64,000 bases of DNA, from the NCBI GenBank assembly GCA_021841005.1, contig JAKBVZ010000036.1:1-64000 (forward strand). Direction: 5' to 3'. The DNA comes from Actinomycetes bacterium (GTDB lineage: Bacteria; Actinomycetota; Acidimicrobiia; Acidimicrobiales; JAMCPL01). Shown here one piece after another: positions 52,142-61,131 of the stretch. How positions within the stretch are numbered: the first letter of the stretch is position 1; the number at the start of each line of letters is the position of its first letter. A program made the position numbers and the translations under genes. A model generated the notes under the pieces. The model did not search any database. It worked only from the letters and a program-made list of their open reading frames with translations, and had not been told where the DNA came from.

Positions 52142-53809
52142 CTATCTATGATATCCTGCAGACGGACGCAAGCCGACATCTTCCCATACCTGCAGTTCCT
52201 CTCCCCTGGGATCGTAGTCGACTCGTCGCTCCCGGCCCAGGATCATGGTTGGACGATCGGCGCCATAGGCAGGCCACTCCCCGACTTCCTCGCATGACGG
52301 ATCCCCACTATGAGCAAACGCAACCCAGGCCCGTTGCATAGCCATGGACAGGTCATCCGCTTCCGGGCCCGAGCCTGCAAATGGCTGAACGACTGGCTCT
52401 TCGATCGACCCAAACACAAACGGGATCTCCAGCGCATGGCAGGACCCGAGCGAAGTCCCCATAAAAGAGGTCTCCCAGTCAAACAAGTACACATATGCTG
52501 GTAAACCATTAAGCATGTGCGCCGATGCAACCTCGATACTGGGCAGCCTGAAGACGTAATCCGTGCTTACCGCCGTCCATATATCAACAGGAGATACACC
52601 TTCGCCTCGTGTTGCGCGTATCTTCCCGTATCGCTCCACAACTCGACCAGCCGTATCTTCTTCCAGGATCTTAGATATGCGATGGACTACCTTCTCCTCT
52701 TCCAGTCCCCCTCCAAGGATCTCTCCAGCGGAAAACAGTGCCGTCTCATCACGATTGGTTCCTATGAGCAATGGTACCCTAGCCGTTTCTCCAGATGTTA
52801 TCAAGTCCGCGAGAGACGTCCCGAAAAGGCCTCCATCGACCACCGGGAGGAATGCAAGAGGCATGGCTCCTTCGCCAGTCACCTCGAATCCAAGCTGCTG
52901 ATCCGCCTTGATAATCTCGTCTGCCCGTATCCCTCCGAGCCTCTCCCGAAAGCCGCTAGGAGTGTCCACGCCAACTATCTCCCCAATTCTTGCCGCCCGA
53001 TTGGCAGCCAGATCAAGACTGATACTGGACGGTGGGCCGCTCTCGATAATTGCCTTATGGAACAGCCCCCTTGCCTCTTCGCATACCAGCAATGCCGCAA
53101 CGCTCATTCCCCCCGCCGACTCACCGAATATGGTCACGTTAGAAGGATCCCCGCCAAAGCCCGCAACGGCATCCCTCACAAAATGCAAAGCCGCGATCTG
53201 ATCCATCAATCCCCAATTCCCGCAGTAGTACTTGCCCGCGTGACCGGCAGGCCAAGTGGCACGCAGTTCGGGGTGCGCCAGGAACCCGAATGAGCCAAGC
53301 CGGTAGTTGATCGTAACCACGACTACATCTCCACGCATGGCCAAGCGCCCGCCCCGGTACAGAACCTGCCCAGAACTCCCCGTCGAGAATCCTCCGCCAT
53401 GTATCCACACCATTACGGGCCGCTTGGCGCCGTCGAGACTCGGAGTCCAGATGTTCAGGAATAGGCAATCCTCATTCCAGTCCACTGGATCGCCGGCTAT
53501 GCTCATAGCTGGGATTGGAGCCGGCTGAGGAGCAATAGGGCCAAAGTTCACCGCATCCAGTACGCCTCCCCAGGGATCCAGGGTCATCGGCGGTAAAAAT
53601 CTGGATTCACCAGACGGAGCAACAGCAAATGGTATGCCCTTGAACGCCAGCACCTCCCCCTCCTGGCGCCCCCTAACGGCTCCCCACGGAGTCCTTACGA
53701 CCGGTTCTATGTCTTTATGCGATACATCCTTGTGGCCAGCCCCGTGATCCATGATTCCAAAGATAGCGCATGTGACCACTTCCAGCCAAGTACTGTTAGG
53801 CATAGCCAA
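52142..53809 (-). CDS. Carboxylesterase type B
   Basis: The 555-residue alpha/beta hydrolase has the signature DCLFLNIWTP, the oxyanion HGGGFSTGSSG, the nucleophile elbow FGESAGGMS, and the His block GSCHALEIPFVFG; VPLLIGTNRDETALF supplies the region of the acidic residue. It would hydrolyse carboxylic esters; a signal peptide is not evident (the first 25 residues include a weak hydrophobic patch), so it may be cytosolic. It is monocistronic, and the 198-bp gap between it and the tRNA has no other gene. Confidence 0.92.
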   Translation of the reverse strand: MAMPNSTWLEVVTCAIFGIMDHGAGHKDVSHKDIEPVVRTPWGAVRGRQEGEVLAFKGIPFAVAPSGESRFLPPMTLDPWGGVLDAVNFGPIAPQPAPIPAMSIAGDPVDWNEDCLFLNIWTPSLDGAKRPVMVWIHGGGFSTGSSGQVLYRGGRLAMRGDVVVVTINYRLGSFGFLAHPELRATWPAGHAGKYYCGNWGLMDQIAALHFVRDAVAGFGGDPSNVTIFGESAGGMSVAALLVCEEARGLFHKAIIESGPPSSISLDLAANRAARIGEIVGVDTPSGFRERLGGIRADEIIKADQQLGFEVTGEGAMPLAFLPVVDGGLFGTSLADLITSGETARVPLLIGTNRDETALFSAGEILGGGLEEEKVVHRISKILEEDTAGRVVERYGKIRATRGEGVSPVDIWTAVSTDYVFRLPSIEVASAHMLNGLPAYVYLFDWETSFMGTSLGSCHALEIPFVFGSIEEPVVQPFAGSGPEADDLSMAMQRAWVAFAHSGDPSCEEVGEWPAYGADRPTMILGRERRVDYDPRGEELQVWEDVGLRPSAGYHR

Positions 53810-54071
53810 GTACCACCCTCAGCCGCACATGGCGTGACCGCTCGTCGTTAGCAGTAACGTTGAAAGTAGAGTTATAGAATAGGGATACCATGCATGACCC
53901 TTACCGATATTGGCTATTTGTATAATCTTCAGATGTTGCCCTGCATACGATGTTGGGACTGCAAAGAGCAGCTATCGCATACATGACGGCAGCAACGCAG
54001 GACATGAGAAGGCAAGGTATGAAGACAAGGTGTGAGAAAACGCATGACGCACGCAGGAAAACGGTGAGCAT

Positions 54072-55181
54072 TTGAACGAACCAGCCCCCTGCATCGAGCT
54101 TACGATTGTCATACCGGCCTACAACGAGTCGCAACGGCTCCCTGCAATGCTCACCCGCCTGCTCGAGGGGTTCGCTAGCGGTGCCTTCAGCCACCTGACA
54201 ACTCAGGTACTCGTTGTGGACGATGGGTCAAACGACGATACAGCTAACGTAGCAAGATCTTATTTGCGGGACTTGCCGTGGGCAGATGTTGTAAGGATGC
54301 CGGCAAACCGTGGCAAGGGCGCCGCAGTGCGCGCCGGAGTCGTAAGGGCCAGAGGCGAGAAACTCGTGTTCATAGATGCCGACATGTCCATAGACCCGTA
54401 CAGTATCCCCACTCTCGTGACCTCTCTCGACCATGCCGACATTGCAGTCGGTTCCCGTGCGCATCCGCAATCGTGCGATGACGGGCCGCTGGTGAGCCGT
54501 AACGTGGCGGGTAAGCTTTTCAATATTGCCGTACGCAGGGCCACCGGACTTGACATACTCGATACCCAGTGTGGATTCAAGGGTTTCAACACCCGAGTGG
54601 CAAAGCTGCTCTTCCACCTGTCTACAATAGATCGTTATTCCTTTGACGTAGAGATACTATGGATGGCCAGAGCACTGGGCATGACCATCGCCGAAGTGCC
54701 GATCACCTGGAAACACGTTCCTGGCAGCCATGTACATGCACTCTCCGATGGGTGTTCCATGCTTCTCGACATTCACCGGGCACTTTCACAACCACCATTG
54801 TCGCGTGGAGTACCGATAATCACCGTATGGCCCCCGAGGGAAGCCCACAGCAGGCTTTCAACGGCCAAACCGGCAGGATCTGGTGGAGGAGCTAGTGGAG
54901 GAGCTGTTGCCGGGAATGCCGCATGGGTGGAAACCGTCAAGCAAACCGTAAGGGCGAGTAACCTGGCCATTCCTTGGCAAGGAGGAGCGGAAATAATTAT
55001 GCCGCTCAGTTCGGCACCCGAAAGGCATGCCATGATCACCTCGTTGGTCCACCGACTGCCTGGAATCGAATGCGAAGAATCATGGGCAACAGTTGGCAGC
55101 TTGGTGCAGTCGGGAATAATATGGCCAACCCGCAAACTACCAACACCGTCCCCGCAATTCATTACCGAAACGCCCACCTGA
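54072..55181 (+). CDS. GT2 glycosyltransferase, dolichyl-phosphate glucosyltransferase-like
   Basis: Residues ~8-240 form a GT2 domain: ELTIVIPAYNESQRLP, VLVVDDGSNDDT, NRGKGAAVRAGV, the metal-binding VFIDADMSID, and DTQCGFKGFNTRVAKLL with DRYSFDVEILWMARALGMTIAEVPITW. These features match the ALG5-like branch that transfers glucose or mannose to polyprenyl phosphate. No membrane helices follow. Instead a ~125-residue C-terminal extension has a Gly/Ala linker and an unrecognised domain (IIMPLSSAPERHAMITSLVHRL). The start is TTG with GGTGAG just upstream. The gap 53810-54071 before it shows no gene. Confidence 0.85.
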   Translation: MNEPAPCIELTIVIPAYNESQRLPAMLTRLLEGFASGAFSHLTTQVLVVDDGSNDDTANVARSYLRDLPWADVVRMPANRGKGAAVRAGVVRARGEKLVFIDADMSIDPYSIPTLVTSLDHADIAVGSRAHPQSCDDGPLVSRNVAGKLFNIAVRRATGLDILDTQCGFKGFNTRVAKLLFHLSTIDRYSFDVEILWMARALGMTIAEVPITWKHVPGSHVHALSDGCSMLLDIHRALSQPPLSRGVPIITVWPPREAHSRLSTAKPAGSGGGASGGAVAGNAAWVETVKQTVRASNLAIPWQGGAEIIMPLSSAPERHAMITSLVHRLPGIECEESWATVGSLVQSGIIWPTRKLPTPSPQFITETPT

Positions 55182-55293
55182 ACTAAGAGGCTCAATCACC
55201 AGCACCGTATCTGCTGGTACCCGCAATTACCGCCAGCGCACACCACCACATGTCCGCTGGCAAGCGCAGCTGGATAGCGATAACATTCATTAT

Positions 55294-56262
55294 GTGGCTA
55301 TCGACAAGGCTCCAGGCAAGCCAAGCAAGACACCATTGAACAAACTGGAAGCACAGGCACTGTCCCCAGACCCAGAAGGCTCCAGGGAAGAAACGGGCCT
55401 CGTGCCTGTACAGTCACTTCAGGATACAACTGCACCGGGCGATGGTTCGGCTTCCGTCGATCAGGACCGGCTCGGAGACGTGGACGAATGGGGACGGTCG
55501 GAACATATGCGCGCGATAATGCGACAACTCATGGATCCTTTTTACAATCACTGGTTCCGGGTAGAATGGGAGGGCCTCGAAAAGATACCCAGAGAAGGTG
55601 GCGCATTGCTCGTGGCCAACCACGCCGGAGCAATCCCGCCGGATGCTCCCATTATCATACATGGCATAGAGAAGGAATTGGGGCGCCCTGTCTATGGCTT
55701 AGCGGATTATTGGTTCAGGACCATTCCCTTCGTGAACGTCATGTGGTCACGCATGGGCGGCGTAACGGCTCATCCTGACAATGCCCTGAGGATTATGCGT
55801 GACAACCGGCAACTTGCGCTCGTCTTCCCCGAGGGCACCAAGGCGACATCAAAGACTTTTTCTGACCGGTACCGGCTCAGGCGCTTTGGCAGGGGCGGCT
55901 TCGTGGAGATCGCCATGCGTGCGGGAGCGCCCATAATACCCCTAGCGGTAGTCGGCGCGGAGGAAGCTATGCCTATCCTGTTTCGCGTGCCGGGCATAGC
56001 ATCGATGCTCAATCTCCCCTACTTTCCTATTACCGGCAATATGCTTGCATTTGGTCCGGTGCTGGGGCCTTTGGGTTGGTTCCTCTACTTCCCATCCAAG
56101 ATCAAGATCAAAGTGCTGGATCCAATCCATTACGATGTCGAACCAGGCCAGGAGCGCTATTCCAGGAGCTTCGTCATGGAGGAAGCCGAACAGGTACGTA
56201 CAATGATACAGGATGCTCTCTATGATATGTTGAGAGACCGCAAGAGTGCCTTCTTGGGATAG
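55294..56262 (+). CDS. Lysophospholipid acyltransferase (PlsC-like)
   Basis: The 322-residue protein has the glycerophosphate acyltransferase motifs: LLVANHAGAIPPDAP (NHxGxxPxD form), VFPEGTKAT and the block VEIAMRAGAPIIPLAVVGAEEAMP. The first ~70 residues are hydrophilic and poorly conserved. The start is GTG. It probably acylates a lysophospholipid or glycolipid on the cytoplasmic face. It is followed after 14 bp by an NAD-dependent epimerase-like gene; the same pair of families sits side by side in many actinobacteria, suggesting a shared role in envelope lipid metabolism. Confidence 0.88.
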   Translation: MAIDKAPGKPSKTPLNKLEAQALSPDPEGSREETGLVPVQSLQDTTAPGDGSASVDQDRLGDVDEWGRSEHMRAIMRQLMDPFYNHWFRVEWEGLEKIPREGGALLVANHAGAIPPDAPIIIHGIEKELGRPVYGLADYWFRTIPFVNVMWSRMGGVTAHPDNALRIMRDNRQLALVFPEGTKATSKTFSDRYRLRRFGRGGFVEIAMRAGAPIIPLAVVGAEEAMPILFRVPGIASMLNLPYFPITGNMLAFGPVLGPLGWFLYFPSKIKIKVLDPIHYDVEPGQERYSRSFVMEEAEQVRTMIQDALYDMLRDRKSAFLG

Positions 56263-56276
56263 GTAGACGTAACGCC

Positions 56277-57314
56277 ATGGGAAGAAGAGTACTAATTACA
56301 GGAGTTGACAAGTTCTGGGGAGGCAGGATGGCGCAGGCGCTGGAACAGGATCCTGACTTCGATGTCATCCTGGGAATGGGAACGAAAGAGCCACGAGTCG
56401 CGCTCGAAAGGGCAGAGTTTGTCCGCTCGGATCAAGCATACTCCATACTGTCACGGATAGTACGGGCAACTCATGTGGATACGATAATACACACCTTCGT
56501 AATCACCAACACCTCCGAAGCCAGCTATCGAACCCTTCACGAGACAAATGTGATCGGTACCATGAACCTGCTGGCTGCAGCAGGACAGCGTGGCAGCATG
56601 GTTCGGCAAGTGGTGGTAAAATCGTCCTCCACGGTATATGGAGCTACCGAAAACGACCCAGTATGGTTCAGGGAGGAGACTCCCCGCTCTAAGTCGGTTC
56701 GCTCGAGGCTGGAGCGGTCCCTGATTGACGTGGAACAGCTTGTAAAGGACTTCGCCGAGGATAACCCTGCCACCGTGGTAAGCATGGTCAGATGCGCCAA
56801 CGTCTTGGGTAGCGAAATCGTCACCCCGCTGAGTTCCAACCTGGCACGTAAATTTGCTCCTGTAATCGATGGCTTCGATCCGCTGGTGCAATTTGTGCAT
56901 GAATCTGATGTGGTCGAATGCCTGCTGCACCTCACCAGGAAGCGAATACCCGGCCTGTATAACCTGGCAGGTGACGGTAAGATCCCATGGAGCGAAGTGC
57001 TCGGAATATGTGGGACCAAAGCCATGCACCTGCCTGCCTACGGAACCATGAATATTGCATCTCTACTGGTGCACCTAGGGCTCATCCACTTCACCCCGGA
57101 GATGGAACCGTTGCTGCGCTATGGCCGGGGAATTGACACGACCAGGATCAAGCGCACGGGTTTCGAACCTCGCTACACGACAGCCGGAACGGTGCGAAAC
57201 TTTATCAAGGCGATGAGACTGGCGCGGAATATGGGAAAGGAACCGCCATCTTATACCTTCGAGCAGGACATAGAACAGTTCTTCCGCCACTCTCCGGCCG
57301 TCGTGAGGAGCTGA
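56277..57314 (+). CDS. NAD-dependent epimerase/dehydratase-like protein, catalytic Tyr-x3-Lys not seen
   Basis: The N-terminus RRVLITGVDKFWGGRMAQAL is an NAD-binding Rossmann loop, followed by DTIIHTFVITNTSEASY, NVIGTMNLLAAAGQRG, KSSSTVYGATENDPV and VRCANVLG, the order of an extended SDR epimerase. Where relatives have Tyr-x3-Lys the sequence reads RSKSVRSRLERSLIDVE, without the tyrosine. It may thus be a binding or regulatory protein, not an enzyme. It lies 14 bp after the acyltransferase gene and 24 bp before the riboflavin synthase gene, so the three form one operon. Confidence 0.82.
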   Translation: MGRRVLITGVDKFWGGRMAQALEQDPDFDVILGMGTKEPRVALERAEFVRSDQAYSILSRIVRATHVDTIIHTFVITNTSEASYRTLHETNVIGTMNLLAAAGQRGSMVRQVVVKSSSTVYGATENDPVWFREETPRSKSVRSRLERSLIDVEQLVKDFAEDNPATVVSMVRCANVLGSEIVTPLSSNLARKFAPVIDGFDPLVQFVHESDVVECLLHLTRKRIPGLYNLAGDGKIPWSEVLGICGTKAMHLPAYGTMNIASLLVHLGLIHFTPEMEPLLRYGRGIDTTRIKRTGFEPRYTTAGTVRNFIKAMRLARNMGKEPPSYTFEQDIEQFFRHSPAVVRS

Positions 57315-57338
57315 GAATACCTTGATCATGGAGACGCC

Positions 57339-57815
57339 GTGGACCATATAGGGGTGGTGGATACCATGTTCGCCCGCGTCGACATGGCTGCAGAGGCAAT
57401 GGATGAGTTGCGCTCATGCGATGGATATGGCAGCAAATTCGAGGTGGTCCATAGAACTGTACCCGGCTTCAAGGATCTGGGGGTCGAATGCAAGCGCCTG
57501 ATCCACCTGCACGGGTGCAATATAGTCATTGCCATCGGCATGGCCGGGAGCGCCCCTGTGGATCAAATCTGCGCGCATGAAGCCAGCCAGGCCATCATGC
57601 TGGCACAACTGCTGACAAATACACATGTGCTCGAAGTTTTCGTATACGAAAACGAGGCTGATGATCCATCGAAGCTTGCGGAAATCTGCAGGCAACGTGC
57701 CCGCAAACATGCACGCAACGCCTACTGGCTTCTCTACGATCCAGATCAGCTCGCAAGGAGGGCAGGGCAGGGTATCCGCCAAGGGGCTGCCGATGCAGGT
57801 CCGTTGCCGGAGTAG
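57339..57815 (+). CDS. ribC: Archaeal-type riboflavin synthase
   Basis: The 158-residue protein matches the archaeal riboflavin synthase family, unrelated in domain layout to bacterial RibE: IGVVDTMFARVDMAAEAMDE at the start, RTVPGFKDLGVECKRLI, DQICAHEASQAIMLAQLLTNTHVLEVFVYENEADD and RARKHARNAYWLLYDPDQL. It converts two 6,7-dimethyl-8-ribityllumazines into riboflavin plus a pyrimidine. The start is GTG. It is the third gene of the acyltransferase-epimerase operon. The last two codons and stop are the first unit of a 16-bp tandem array. Confidence 0.88.
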   Translation: MDHIGVVDTMFARVDMAAEAMDELRSCDGYGSKFEVVHRTVPGFKDLGVECKRLIHLHGCNIVIAIGMAGSAPVDQICAHEASQAIMLAQLLTNTHVLEVFVYENEADDPSKLAEICRQRARKHARNAYWLLYDPDQLARRAGQGIRQGAADAGPLPE

Positions 57816-57918
57816 GGCATTACCTGCTTAGGGCATTACCTGCTTAGGGCATTACCGGAGTAGGGCATTACCGGAGTAGGGCATTACCGGAGTAGGGCAT
57901 TACCGGAGTAGGGCATTA
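57807..57918 (+). repeat. Seven 16-bp repeats beginning inside the ribC stop region
   Basis: Seven 16-bp units in the order A B B A A A A, where A is CCGGAGTAGGGCATTA and B is CCTGCTTAGGGCATTA, run from 57807 to 57918. Unit 1 supplies the last codons and TAG stop of ribC. The remaining gap to 58080 holds an ATGCT x4 run (58008-58025) and no gene. Confidence 0.97.
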
Positions 57919-58080
57919 CCTAGCTGCTTAGAAGTCCTCCGGCGTAGGACATACTAATGTACGATATTCGTGTCATAGGATATTCACGTTATGGGATATT
58001 GACACATGCTATGCTATGCTATGCTCCAAGCGCTCTTTCCAGCCGGGCTCTTGACCACCTGACTGGAGGTACCGGTCAGA

Positions 58081-60042
58081 TTAGTAGCCAAGCTCCATGC
58101 TCTTCCCTATTTCCCTGGATTGCTCCGGCCCCATATGCAGCCTTAACCTGGTCTGACGAACCATTCTCTCCAGATCATTGGTCTCAGCCAACCGCGCCAA
58201 GGAAGACCTGGCCGCGCTCGGCTCATCATTGGCATATGCATTATCATCTGCGTCGATACCATGTGCCGGACCGCTTCCTGCGTCTCTTGCAGAACCTGGC
58301 AGATAGCCACTATTGGAGCACCAATAAGGGTCGGTAGTATGAAGATCCATGTGCTTACGGCCTTCCTGCAACCATCGGTCGGCATAGGCTTGGATGCTCT
58401 CCCTCGTTCGCGTCCAGACGGCCAACTCGACGGGATGAGCAGGCCGTGGCCCTATCCTCTCCATCCAGCTATTCACGACACCTGCAGACGTGACATCTAC
58501 GGATCGCGCAGGCGATCCTGCGACCCTGCCTGCTCCATCTTCAGGACTCTGTCCGGTACCTTGCATCTCGAGATGCCTACCGTAATCCACCATGGTTTGC
58601 TCCACTAGGATAGCCTTCCAGCGAGCAAAAGCGCTCTTTACCGAATGCAGCTCATGACGCTCTTCATGCACGCCCACTCGCATTTTCTTACCCGTGTTGT
58701 CCAGCACTGAATCCACCGTTTGCTCGATCTGCCCCAAAGACGCACCCTCTGTCAACGCACCGCTCCAAGCCCGCACAAGTTCCCTGCGGCATACTGGCAC
58801 GCCTCTCTCCGCGAGGGAGTCCAAGGCACGCATCCCAGCCTCAACCATCCTATTCGCGCTCTCCCCTACATCCGGCGAGCGCTGCGGAGACCTGTCCAAC
58901 ACCCCTTCGAGTTGCCTAGGTCCAAGCCCTCTGTGGATGGCGCGTTCTCTCCATGTGGCAACCAAGTCGTCTGCCGATATGGACAGATCCTTCTCCGGTC
59001 GAGTGGCCATTCCTGCGACATATCGGGCACGAGACGACGCGCCTGCACTGAGTCCGAAAGAATTCAGGCGATCGTGAATCTGTGCCTGCCGCGTGGAGAA
59101 TTCTTCTATCACATCTCGCGAAATGCCCTTGATGTCTGCCCTTCCTCTCACCGGCGTGTTCCACTCCACTCCAAGGCTGCTCGCCAGGTCATGACGCAAC
59201 ACTGCATGATAGAGTGCGTCTGCAGCACTCCTGTGCGCATAAAGCCCTCGCCCATCCAGCGCAGACCAATCCAGCGCAGACCAATCCAGCGCACCGGCCT
59301 GGATACCGCTCGGCCTGCCATGAGCGTCCGGCAAAATGATGCCGGCACCGGCGCCAGGCCCGTTGAGAGGTTCTCCGTCGCCGTAGCCGTCCAGGCCTAT
59401 ACCCGTGGTGTCGCCAACTTCGATATCCGTATCAGCACCCATGATCTTGACGGTGCCGCTGAATCCGATATTGGCCACCACCGAATGCGTATGCAGATGC
59501 GGATCGAGAGCGCGAGATGTCCTGTGTAGGAAACTTGCTCCCAGCGCGCCACCTGTGGGAAGGACCACCCTGCCCACACTGGTTTCCACCGACTCATTGG
59601 ACGCAATGTGATCGGGAAAACCCCGAGCATGACCACGCTGGCGCCGTACGGCCAGACCGTGCTCCTCCAGGTAAGAAAACGCCTCTGAAACAGCATGGAC
59701 GTGTCCCGACACGACCCGCTCAGCAACCTCTGTATCCCCCAGGGTAGCCAGCAGGCTGACCGATTTCGGTGCGCAAAAAGTAAGGTCAAATCCTACAACC
59801 TTGACCCTTCCCTGGTTCGCCGAGAGATTCCCGCCGAAAGGGTCACGGCCTGACAGCATCAGCCGCCATTCTTCGGGTGTCACGATACCGTCCAGTCCAA
59901 AGACTGCCATGCCGCGCCCTACCCATGACCCTAATGGCTCCACCTGCCTGTTCCCCAGCACGCCGGTAGGCAACAAGTAATAATCTGCTCTGCCGTAGCC
60001 CAGTTTCGATAGTCGTAGCACCCTTGGACCTCCAAGATGCAC
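58081..60042 (-). CDS. MobF/TrwC-type relaxase domain protein without helicase
   Basis: The N-terminal ~300 residues are a TrwC/TraI relaxase: a Tyr pair near residues 21-22 (ADYYLL), DLTFCAPKSVSLLATLG, and the metal-binding triad HRTSRALDPHLHTHSVVAN (His182, 184, 186). Such domains nick oriT and attach to its 5' end. MobF proteins usually continue into a RecD-like helicase; here the remaining ~350 residues contain no Walker motif, so the helicase is absent or encoded elsewhere. A 15-bp in-frame duplication gives DWSALDWSALD in the relaxase domain. It is chromosomal with no transfer genes nearby, and may be a relic of an integrated element. Confidence 0.8.
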   Translation of the reverse strand: MHLGGPRVLRLSKLGYGRADYYLLPTGVLGNRQVEPLGSWVGRGMAVFGLDGIVTPEEWRLMLSGRDPFGGNLSANQGRVKVVGFDLTFCAPKSVSLLATLGDTEVAERVVSGHVHAVSEAFSYLEEHGLAVRRQRGHARGFPDHIASNESVETSVGRVVLPTGGALGASFLHRTSRALDPHLHTHSVVANIGFSGTVKIMGADTDIEVGDTTGIGLDGYGDGEPLNGPGAGAGIILPDAHGRPSGIQAGALDWSALDWSALDGRGLYAHRSAADALYHAVLRHDLASSLGVEWNTPVRGRADIKGISRDVIEEFSTRQAQIHDRLNSFGLSAGASSRARYVAGMATRPEKDLSISADDLVATWRERAIHRGLGPRQLEGVLDRSPQRSPDVGESANRMVEAGMRALDSLAERGVPVCRRELVRAWSGALTEGASLGQIEQTVDSVLDNTGKKMRVGVHEERHELHSVKSAFARWKAILVEQTMVDYGRHLEMQGTGQSPEDGAGRVAGSPARSVDVTSAGVVNSWMERIGPRPAHPVELAVWTRTRESIQAYADRWLQEGRKHMDLHTTDPYWCSNSGYLPGSARDAGSGPAHGIDADDNAYANDEPSAARSSLARLAETNDLERMVRQTRLRLHMGPEQSREIGKSMELGY

Positions 60043-60153
60043 AGTAGCATATTAGTATGGTTCATGTATCCTCATGGCATTACATAGCTAACTGTACAAC
60101 TGTAGCCATACAGCACCCGCCCCTTGAGGTAGGAGGAGCGTAACGACTGCTGA

Positions 60154-61131
60154 TTATCCAGAGATATAGCGATCCAGTACCCTTTGGGCAGCTTGACGGC
60201 CCAACCCTATGAGTTCCGGTGGTTCGACCACTTCGACGTAACCCCCCAACTGCAAGAGCAATCTTTCCAGGAATACGTGGCTACCTGCATAAATCGTTAC
60301 GACGAGGCTACCGTCCTCCCTCTCTTCGGCGGATTGGAGTGGGTATGATTCAATTACCGGCCTCGCTTCAGGTCGCACCAGCAGTGTCACCACCATGGAG
60401 TCAGGGGAAATAGCTAACGGCTCTACAAAAGTACCGGCAGCATCATCGAATGGCACTCCCGCTCGCAACCCATGGAGGTCCTGGCAGGCAGGTTCTCCGG
60501 TCGGCCAGGCAGCATGTATCCTAGACACCCTGAAACGCCTGGGGCCGTTGACCAGATGGCAGAATGCGTCCAGATACCATTGACCCTCGATAGACGACAG
60601 TGCCACTGGATCAATCGTGCGACTGGACATCTCGTCTCGCGAGAACGAATAGTACTCGATAGTGACCTTCTCCATCTTCTCGAGAGCTTCCTTGAGTACA
60701 CCGGTCAGGGCAGGTGAACCCTCGACATGCGCTCGAAGGGCACTGGTCTTCTCCCCTGTCGCCTTCTCCAACTTCTGAAGGACACCGGCAAGCACATCAT
60801 GGTCCTCCATGGTCGCCCACGACAGCATGGCCCTTGCCATGAGAATGAAGCCGAGTGCATCCTGGTATGTAAGGCGGCGCGGGCGCAGCAAGCCCAAGCC
60901 AGGGCTGGCCGATACCCGGTCGCCATCCACGATGATCTCCAGCAGCTGATCAGGTGTATAAGGAGGCCGGCCGCAGCATGCGGCCATTTCCAAGTCAGAT
61001 ACCAGCTCCTCTTCGTCCACCTCGAACTTCACGGCAAGCTCGGAGAGCGACATGGAACCCTTGCTCACAAGCGCCATCATGATCGCAGAGAGCCGCGTAA
61101 AACGGGGACCTGCCGCTGGGCGAGGACTCAA
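60154..61131 (-). CDS. pafC: WYL-domain transcriptional regulator PafC
   Basis: The 325-residue protein has an N-terminal winged helix (FTRLSAIMMALVSKGSMSLSELAVKFEVD) and a WYL domain (VTIEYYSFSRDEMSSRTIDPVALSSIEGQWYLDAFCHL) with a C-terminal WCX part. With PafB it forms a heterodimer that activates the mycobacterial DNA damage response independently of LexA. Its start overlaps the pafB stop by 4 bp. The usual neighbours (pafA, prcAB, pup) are not in the window. Confidence 0.88.
   Translation of the reverse strand: MSPRPAAGPRFTRLSAIMMALVSKGSMSLSELAVKFEVDEEELVSDLEMAACCGRPPYTPDQLLEIIVDGDRVSASPGLGLLRPRRLTYQDALGFILMARAMLSWATMEDHDVLAGVLQKLEKATGEKTSALRAHVEGSPALTGVLKEALEKMEKVTIEYYSFSRDEMSSRTIDPVALSSIEGQWYLDAFCHLVNGPRRFRVSRIHAAWPTGEPACQDLHGLRAGVPFDDAAGTFVEPLAISPDSMVVTLLVRPEARPVIESYPLQSAEEREDGSLVVTIYAGSHVFLERLLLQLGGYVEVVEPPELIGLGRQAAQRVLDRYISG

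Noticed and set aside
53901-54194. Minus-strand ORF of 97 codons with hydrophobic segment
   Set aside because: It overlaps the start of the glycosyltransferase gene and has no supporting signal.
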